DNA of 64,000 nt from assembly GCA_965206145.1 (NCBI GenBank), contig CBDBIK010000005.1:558001-622000 (forward strand), given 5' to 3'. Position numbers and translations under genes: made by a program. A model generated the notes under the pieces. The model did not search any database. It was not told the DNA's origin and saw only the letters and a program-made list of their open reading frames with translations. The stretch is from CBDBIK01 sp965206145 (lineage in GTDB: Bacteria > Pseudomonadota > Alphaproteobacteria > TMED109). Positions 58,707-64,000 of this stretch are shown one piece after another. Position 1 is the stretch's first letter, and every line of letters starts with the position of its first letter.

Positions 58707-59918
58707 TTACGGGTGGTAAGCCCTTTCGCCATGCGTCCGGTAATCGAGACCCTCGAACTCGGTCTCCTGGTCAACTCGTAGACCGATGAAAGCCTTGATC
58801 CCGTGGGCGAGGATCCACGAAATGACCCCGCACCAGACAACGACGGCAACCACGCCCACGAGCTGGGTTACGAACTGGCCGCTGATGGTCATTTCAGAAT
58901 GCCCGAGTCCCCCGAAGGACGTGGCTCCAAAGACTGCCGTGAGCAGCGTGCCCATGATTCCGCCGCCGCCATGGACGGCCATGACGTCGAGCGAATCATC
59001 AACACCGAAGCGGCGTTTGATGACACCTACCAGCCAGTAGCAAACCAAGCCGGCAAGTACGCCCAGCACGAGGGCTCCGATGGGACCCACGAAACCTGAG
59101 GCCGGCGTGATCGTTGCCAGGCCTGCGATCGCACCGGTGGCAATGCCGACCAGGGTCGGCTTGCCGTGGGTGACCCACTCGATTCCCGCCCACACGAGGG
59201 CGGCCGTGGCAGCGGCAATGTGGGTGACCGTGATCGCCATGCCAGCGTTGCCATCGGCAGCCAGCGCGCTGCCCCCGTTGAAGCCGTACCAACCCACCCA
59301 CAGCATCGCTGCGCCGATCATCACAAGTCCCGGCCGGTGCGGGGGTTCGGCTTCGTCGGGAAAACCGTGCCGACTGCCAAGCACGATGGCGAGAACCAGG
59401 GCTGCAACGCCGCAATTTGCGTGCACGACAAGGCCACCCGCGAAGTCCTGGACACCCATCTCCGCCAGCCATCCTCCGCCCCAGATCCAGTGGGCGACAG
59501 GGGCATACGAGAGCAGCAACCACAGGCCGGAGAACAGTAGGACCGCATCGAACCGAATCCGCTCGACGTACGCACCGACGATCAAGGCGGGAGTGATGAT
59601 TGCAAAGGTCATCTGGAACATGAAAAAGACCACTTCGGGGATGTTTCCCGCGAGGTCATCGGTTCCCATGCCCAGCAGGAGCACCTTGTCGAAGCCTCCG
59701 ATCCACCCGGCGAATCCGCCGCTGCCGAAAGCCAGGCTGTAGCCCACGACCAGCCACAGGACCGAGACCAGGCAGCAGATACCAAAACACTGAATCAGCA
59801 CGGAGAGAAGATTTTTCGAACGCACGAGCCCACCATAGAAGAGTGCAAGGCCAGGCATGGTCATGAACAGAACCAGTGCCGTGGAGGTGAGAATCCATGC
59901 TGTGTCTGCACCATTCAT
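58707..59918 (-). CDS. ammonium transporter 2 (Amt family)
   Basis: A 403-aa Amt protein without signal peptide. GADTAWILTSTALVLFMTMPGLALFYGGLVRSKN at the start and the twin-histidine motifs VQDFAGGLVVHANCG and MAVHGGGGIMG are typical of AmtB. It is convergent with amt 1, from which it differs clearly, so they are not recent duplicates. No sigma-54 site was found in the 130-bp spacer upstream. Confidence 0.93.
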   Translation of the reverse strand: MNGADTAWILTSTALVLFMTMPGLALFYGGLVRSKNLLSVLIQCFGICCLVSVLWLVVGYSLAFGSGGFAGWIGGFDKVLLLGMGTDDLAGNIPEVVFFMFQMTFAIITPALIVGAYVERIRFDAVLLFSGLWLLLSYAPVAHWIWGGGWLAEMGVQDFAGGLVVHANCGVAALVLAIVLGSRHGFPDEAEPPHRPGLVMIGAAMLWVGWYGFNGGSALAADGNAGMAITVTHIAAATAALVWAGIEWVTHGKPTLVGIATGAIAGLATITPASGFVGPIGALVLGVLAGLVCYWLVGVIKRRFGVDDSLDVMAVHGGGGIMGTLLTAVFGATSFGGLGHSEMTISGQFVTQLVGVVAVVVWCGVISWILAHGIKAFIGLRVDQETEFEGLDYRTHGERAYHP

Positions 59919-59997
59919 TTTTCGTCTCCCGATTGATCAATGAAATCGAAGGCACCACACCTGCGATTGGTCGTCAAGAGTATAGAGAAACCTCGCA

Positions 59998-60028
59998 TCC
60001 CAAGGCATCCCTGTGGGATGCCTTGGGA
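59998..60028. repeat. perfect 14-bp hairpin between tRNA-Arg and amt2
   Basis: TCCCAAGGCATCCC and its exact complement (60015-60028) are separated by 3 nt. It lies 26 bp downstream of the tRNA-Arg 3' end on the minus strand and 80 bp before amt2. It lacks a T-tract, so it may be a processing or partial termination structure. Confidence 0.7.
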
Positions 60029-60053
60029 CAGAATTAAAAGTCCGGGTATGCGG

Positions 60054-60131
60054 TGGCGCGCCCTGCAGGACTCGAACCTGCGACCTACGGCTTAGAAGGC
60101 CGTTGCTCTAATCCAACTGAGCTAAGGGCGC
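60054..60131 (-). tRNA. tRNA-Arg (anticodon UCU)
   Basis: The minus strand folds as a tRNA: acceptor GCGCCCT paired with AGGGCGC, D arm AGCTCAGTTGGATTAGAG, anticodon loop CTTCTAA (TCT at the middle), T arm GGTTCGAATCC, and a discriminator G followed by genomically encoded CCA (60054-60056). It reads AGA codons. It is at the border of the right accessory tract. Confidence 0.96.
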
Positions 60132-60151
60132 TCCCGTGAAGGGGATTCTAG

Positions 60152-60451
60152 TCAATCTCGTCGATCGGGTCGGAAATTGTCTGCGTAGGGACGCACCAGG
60201 GGGCGTGCGGACCTAGGCTCCTCGATCTCGAAGGCAAGGCTGTGTCGTTTGGCGAATGCCTTGGCACCCTCGAGATCAGGGAAGGTGAGTTTCACTTGGT
60301 TCGAGGTGTCGGAAGAAGCCGTCCATCCCATCAGCGCTTCGACGGATCTGCGTCCACGTGGCAGGAACTCCATCCGCCAAAGCTTCGTCTTCCGGCGGCC
60401 GGACTGGGTGGCGGTTCGGGCAGGCCGCAAGATTCTCACGTCAGGTGGCAT
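60152..60451 (-). CDS. NDUFS4-like complex I accessory subunit
   Basis: A 99-aa protein matching the ETC complex I conserved region: VRILRPARTATQSGRRKTKLW, LMGWTASSDTSNQVKLTF and RPLVRPYADNFRPDRRD. It is the bacterial counterpart of mitochondrial NDUFS4 and is typical of alphaproteobacteria, where it often precedes tRNA-Arg as here. It probably stabilises NADH dehydrogenase. Confidence 0.92.
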   Translation of the reverse strand: MPPDVRILRPARTATQSGRRKTKLWRMEFLPRGRRSVEALMGWTASSDTSNQVKLTFPDLEGAKAFAKRHSLAFEIEEPRSARPLVRPYADNFRPDRRD

Positions 60452-60750
60452 AAGACTCCCTATGCTTGGTCGTGGAGATAGTCCCGGGCGAACCAGTCTC
60501 TACTGTACTTGATAGTTTACAGGGTTAACAGGGAGACCATGCTTTTGGTATCTGAATCCAGCATATAAAATCAGCAGATTGCCACCATTTTCCAGCTCCA
60601 GTTAACAGGGAAGTAGCTTTTGCGTATCAAGGAAACCCGGCCGCCGGAACAAGAAATGCTTCTCGCCGAACGGAACAAAATCAACGGACTTGCCCGACAT
60701 CCTCATCACGGTCATCCCAAGTTGACAGTTTGGAAACCAACTGGCTGGCA
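60452..60750. other. intergenic; border of right accessory tract
   Basis: No gene is seen. The 11-bp sequence GTTAACAGGGA occurs at 60524-60534 and 60601-60611. The stretch from about 60600 to 60750 looks like the decayed outer end of the IS4 element that follows. Confidence 0.5.
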
Positions 60751-61105
60751 TTAACAAAGGCGAAGATTTCCCTGATCAAACCAGCCGTCCCCTTTACACG
60801 ACTCATGCATTTTCTGCATGGTTTTGGGCCAATTTCGGAAGGCCTGGTCTGGCTCGTAACGGCCTTCTGATTTTGTCGAGACCGATGCGGAAGATGGATC
60901 TAGCATGGCACCATGAAGTTTTTGCGGTCGCTTTCGTGTTTCAAGTTTGGCGAACGCTGTCTTTGCAGCCCATGCCATGGTCAAAGCGACTAACCTGATC
61001 AGCAGGTCAATTTTTTGGCGATTGAGAGATGCGTGCCTCCAGATTAGACTCCCGGGTCTTCGCTTCTGCAAACAGGGATTCGATGGCCCAGCGTTTGCGG
61101 TATGG
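60751..61105 (-). pseudogene. IS4-family transposase C-terminal remnant
   Basis: On the minus strand YRKRWAIESLFAEAKTRE (61102 down to about 61050) contains Y-2-R-3-E-6-K, the YREK signature of IS4 transposases. After a frame change near 61030 the sequence continues QKIDLLIRLVALTMAWAAKTAF and FRNWPKTMQKMHES. The N-terminal part is missing; homology stops abruptly at about 61105, where a DUF5681 remnant begins. Confidence 0.82.
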
Positions 61106-61345
61106 CAAGCTGCTAGAGGAGCATCGTTTCAAGCCAGGTCAATCAGGCAACCTCGCAGACCTGCCCAAGAGTGTGAAAAACAAGGCCCCGGTTGTGAGCG
61201 GATGGCGGCTCTGAAAGACCATCCTCGGAGAAGCCGATCGCGCGATTTCGGTGCAGGGCGGGGTGCAAGATATCACGGTGTCGACGGCTCGAGCAGCCGT
61301 TCGCTCTATTAGAGTGGCGGCGGTTATGCAACGGAGCTATTCACT
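61106..61345 (+). pseudogene. DUF5681 protein remnant
   Basis: The plus strand encodes HRFKPGQSGNLADLPKSVKN (compare the usual FKPGQSGNP.GRPK start of DUF5681), then KAPVVSGWRL, a stop, and KTILGEADRAISVQGG, DITVSTARAAVRSI in the same frame. One nonsense codon and a degraded end make it non-functional. These genes occur next to methylases in phage- or plasmid-like modules. Confidence 0.65.
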
Positions 61346-61850
61346 TCGTTTGTATGGACTGGTGCCATATGGGTGAGACGCTGGTAGCCGGTGAAGCCGT
61401 CTACAGCGAGTTCAAGAACCTCTGTGTGTGGGCCAAATCGAACGATGGCATGGGGGCACGTTCTGTCGCTCACACCACGAACTGGTATTTGCGGTCAAGG
61501 TCGGCACAGCATCTCAACATCAACAATTCCGAACAGGGTCAGTCAGGCTGCTACCGGACAAATGTATGTGGGAATACGCCGGCGCTAACAGCTTCGGGCG
61601 TGATCGCGACGAGGCACCCACCATGCACCCCACGGCTAAGCCTGTGGCTCTTGTCACCGATGCCATCAAGGGCTGTTCACGTCGCCGGCAGTTCATCCTC
61701 AATCCGTTTGTTGGTTCCGGTGCGACCGTGACCGCGGTCGAGAAGATCGGTTGACGGGTCACGCGTCCTCAAGCTCGATCCAGCCTACTGCGACACGATC
61801 ATCCGGCGGTGGGAGGCATATACGGGCAAGCAGGCTGTGAGATGTCGGAT
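61341..61850 (+). pseudogene. DNA methylase (N4/N6 family) C-terminal remnant
   Basis: CMDWCHMGETLVAGEAVYSE, KNLCVWAKSNDGMG begins in one frame; the next (from about 61440) gives HELVFAVKVGTASQHQQF and MHPTAKPVALVTDAIKGCSRR, then the SAM motif LNPFVGSGATVTAVEKIG; after another shift LDPAYCDTIIRRWEAYTGKQA closes the protein. At least two shifts and a missing N terminus. The order of motifs fits DNA methylases linked to ParB-like domains. Confidence 0.75.
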
Positions 61851-62253
61851 ACGGTCTCAGTTTTGAGACCTCGGAAGATCAGCGCAGTGCTACGACGGTC
61901 CCCACCGCAACACAGGCACACGCTTGACCAATCGATACTGAGTTGAGGAACCGAATATGGGAAACGGCAAACACAAAGATTGCAACACAGATGCGGATGA
62001 ACCGACGCGTGACACCTACGGGCGGAAGTTTCCCGGGCATATTCGAGAAGGGTCTTCGCATCGTCGCAAGGGCCATTGCAAACAGCATATCAATCCCAAA
62101 ACTATGGGAATTTGCGAATTATATCAGGTGGTAAGACTAGGAAAACCACTCCCCGGCTCCCCCTGTAACGTATACGGGGGAACTGCTGGCCTCTCAGAAC
62201 ACCGGAAAGGACTTTCGAGGGATATCGAGCGAGATATCCTGTGTCTTGTGCCC
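61851..62253. other. intergenic in right accessory tract
   Basis: No gene can be supported. A minus-strand frame at 61879-62088 would give a 69-residue hydrophobic protein with a single likely membrane span (ICVAIFVFAVSHIRF), and a plus-strand frame overlaps it; neither has good start signals. Near 62145-62180 there is the ACGTATACGGGGG repeat, shared with the autotransporter pseudogene region. Confidence 0.4.
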
Positions 62254-64000
62254 CTAAAATTTGAGCATCATCCCCAGTTGTCCTGAGATAGCACCAGAAG
62301 TGTCTCCCGATACCCGGCTATATTCGATAGTACCGTCCAAGCTGAGACTACCCTTGATGGCGTAGCGCAAAGTAGCCCCAATAAAACCGCCATAGAGTGT
62401 CCTGTCGCCCGGCACCTCGTAAGATGAGGTTGTTGGGCTCTCGCCAATTTGAGCACCGACAACACTGTCCTTGCCATAATACGTGGACGTGGCTCCGATG
62501 CGCCACTCGATCTCGCCATGGCCACCGGCGAACAGTTGCGCCAGCGCCAGTTGCAGGCGCGCATCAGCAATGCCCACGTTCCGCTTCCCGAAGCTTAAAT
62601 TCGTGTTTGAGGTACTGCTTTCGCTGTAACCGCTATAAAAACCGCGGGTATAAGCGATTTGTGCACTAGGTCGCAAATCAATTCCGTGGTGTAAGGCGTG
62701 GGACCAGTTTATGCGTAGCGCCGGGCTGATGGTGGTGCTTTGGTATTTTCCGTTGGCGTTGTCGCGGGTACCCCTATGGCTGGCATATCCGAGCATCACC
62801 GATCCATCCAAGCTCAGATTGCCCACCACATGCTGCCCGTAAACCCCGGCAAACCCGCGGTCTGCGGTGTCGGTGATGAACGCAATGTCGGAGGTTTTGA
62901 TATCCTCCCTGCCGACCCCGGCGAAAAATCCGACCCGCTGGTCGCTTTCGATGTGAGCGTCGTAGCCCCCGACGACACCATAGAAGCTGTGGTCAAAAGC
63001 CAGCGCCAGCCCGTCATCATCACGCTGGGAGAGTCTACCAAACAGAGTGCCCCATACGCTTCCTTTATCCGCGTATTCTGAACTGTCTCCAACTTGCGGC
63101 GCGAAGGCTAGACGGTTTGCCACTTGTCGGTGAATCTGGCCCGTGGTTGCGCCCAATGCCATGCGCGTTGCGGTCGAACCGGTAGGGTCGATTGAAGCCA
63201 CTCTATCACCTGAGTTACTCACTAGTCTGGGCAATCGCAATATCCGGGCGTTTGGATCTGCACTCATCAGATTGATGGTCTCCGCGCCGCCAATAATGAT
63301 GGTCGACGAGGTGGCTGCAGCATCCAGCCAAACGTAGGCGACATCATTATCGCCTTCGCTGTCTCCCAGATTGAATTCCCCTTGCGTTTCCGCGCCAAGG
63401 CGCAGGTTCAGAATCTGGTCGGTGTCATCGCCGCCTTGTACTACATAGGAACCCTCGCCGTTGACAATGACCGTGCCATTGATGGTGATTATCGCATCAT
63501 CGCCGGCTGCCTGAATGCCGTGCGCGTTATTACCGCCGGTCGTGATTGTTCCAGTCGCGCCAACGGTGATATTCGCATTATCGGGGGCTCCATTGTCGGA
63601 GGACAAGTTAGTCGATTGAACACCGTGGGCCGCCTCACCGCTTGTTGTGATCGTGCCATCGATGGTGATTACCGCGTTTCTGTGGGTTGCTACAATGCCG
63701 GGCGCGCCACTGCCAGCGCTTGAGATTTCGCCGCGTGTTGTGATCATGCCGTTTTCGCCCAAGGTGATTATCGCATCATTGCCGGTCGATCGGATACCTG
63801 CCGAACGCTCTCCGAGCGTTTCGATTGTGCCATTGATGGTGATTGTCGCCTCAGCGCCATCTGCGAGAATGCCGTGCGAGGTTGCAAGGTTTGTTATGAT
63901 CGTGCCATTGTTGATGATTGTTGTTCTATCTTGTGTTGCGCTATCGCCAGTCGATTTAATGCCGTAAGCGCTACCGCCGTCCGTTGTGATCATGCCATTG
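62254..64000 (-). CDS. autotransporter, C-terminal portion (runs off right edge)
   Basis: At least 582 residues are visible and the frame continues past the window edge (NGMITT...). The passenger part consists of short repeats of the type ITINGTI.T.G..AHGI (about every 25-30 residues), forming a beta-helix as in AIDA/pertactin-type proteins. The last about 290 residues form the translocator barrel (from GSVWGTLFGRLSQRDDDGLAL) ending GQLGMMLKF with terminal Phe. It is unlike the PKD-repeat autotransporter in its passenger. It may be a surface adhesin. Confidence 0.87.
   Translation of the reverse strand, partial: NGMITTDGGSAYGIKSTGDSATQDRTTIINNGTIITNLATSHGILADGAEATITINGTIETLGERSAGIRSTGNDAIITLGENGMITTRGEISSAGSGAPGIVATHRNAVITIDGTITTSGEAAHGVQSTNLSSDNGAPDNANITVGATGTITTGGNNAHGIQAAGDDAIITINGTVIVNGEGSYVVQGGDDTDQILNLRLGAETQGEFNLGDSEGDNDVAYVWLDAAATSSTIIIGGAETINLMSADPNARILRLPRLVSNSGDRVASIDPTGSTATRMALGATTGQIHRQVANRLAFAPQVGDSSEYADKGSVWGTLFGRLSQRDDDGLALAFDHSFYGVVGGYDAHIESDQRVGFFAGVGREDIKTSDIAFITDTADRGFAGVYGQHVVGNLSLDGSVMLGYASHRGTRDNANGKYQSTTISPALRINWSHALHHGIDLRPSAQIAYTRGFYSGYSESSTSNTNLSFGKRNVGIADARLQLALAQLFAGGHGEIEWRIGATSTYYGKDSVVGAQIGESPTTSSYEVPGDRTLYGGFIGATLRYAIKGSLSLDGTIEYSRVSGDTSGAISGQLGMMLKF

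Noticed and set aside
61879..62088. Small hydrophobic minus-strand ORF (69 aa), possible holin
   Set aside because: Only one membrane span, no start signal or neighbouring lysis gene; composition alone is not enough.

Overview
The window comes from an alphaproteobacterium, probably in a chromosomal segment close to the replication origin. Alphaproteobacterial marks are a BamF-type DUF3035 lipoprotein beside lspA, the order hemE-hemH-hemJ-rho, mnmE-mnmG followed by parS sites, parA-parB-holA-lptE-leuS, a SUV3-like helicase, an NDUFS4-like complex I protein and IspE/KdsB. The family below class level cannot be fixed from the sequence alone. No rRNA or CRISPR array was seen.

Layout. 1-22.3 kb is dense housekeeping DNA: an M16 peptidase (cut by the left edge), bamF, lspA, ileS and ribF on the minus strand; kdsB, prephenate dehydratase, (nudC), dnaX, ybaB, recR, hemE, hemH, hemJ and rho on the plus strand; a metabolic insert (quinone reductase, dienelactone hydrolase, DUF255 protein, small ferredoxin); then mnmE and mnmG. 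Two perfect parS palindromes follow mnmG.

22.5-33 kb is an accessory island. It holds a 1.16-kb segment bounded by a 20-bp perfect inverted repeat (broken methyltransferase, intact Eco29kI-like GIY-YIG nuclease, two tiny ORFs); a 1083-aa PKD-repeat autotransporter with a C10/G10 homopolymer just before its beta-barrel; a 2.8-kb element with inverted termini carrying a decayed IS1595-type transposase and a decayed methylase/nuclease pair; a Uma2 protein; and a decayed second autotransporter copy whose tail is duplicated in inverted orientation.

33-60 kb is housekeeping again: SUV3-like helicase, amidotransferase, rluB, rsmD, ispE, TPR protein, uracil-DNA glycosylase, an ABC exporter/DUF3299 set, lutABC-smr-parA-parB (six genes joined by 4-nt overlaps), leuS-lptE-holA, an orphan DNA methyltransferase, thiE-like, PLP homeostasis protein, ribA, an orphan response regulator, two convergent ammonium transporters (one behind a good sigma-54 promoter), tRNA-Arg(UCU) and the NDUFS4-like gene.

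60.5-64 kb is a second accessory tract beyond tRNA-Arg: an IS4 transposase remnant, a DUF5681 remnant, a DNA methylase remnant, and the C-terminal part of another autotransporter running off the right edge.

The main themes are haem biosynthesis, tRNA modification and charging, chromosome segregation, lactate oxidation and ammonium uptake in the core, and surface display plus decayed restriction-modification modules in the islands.
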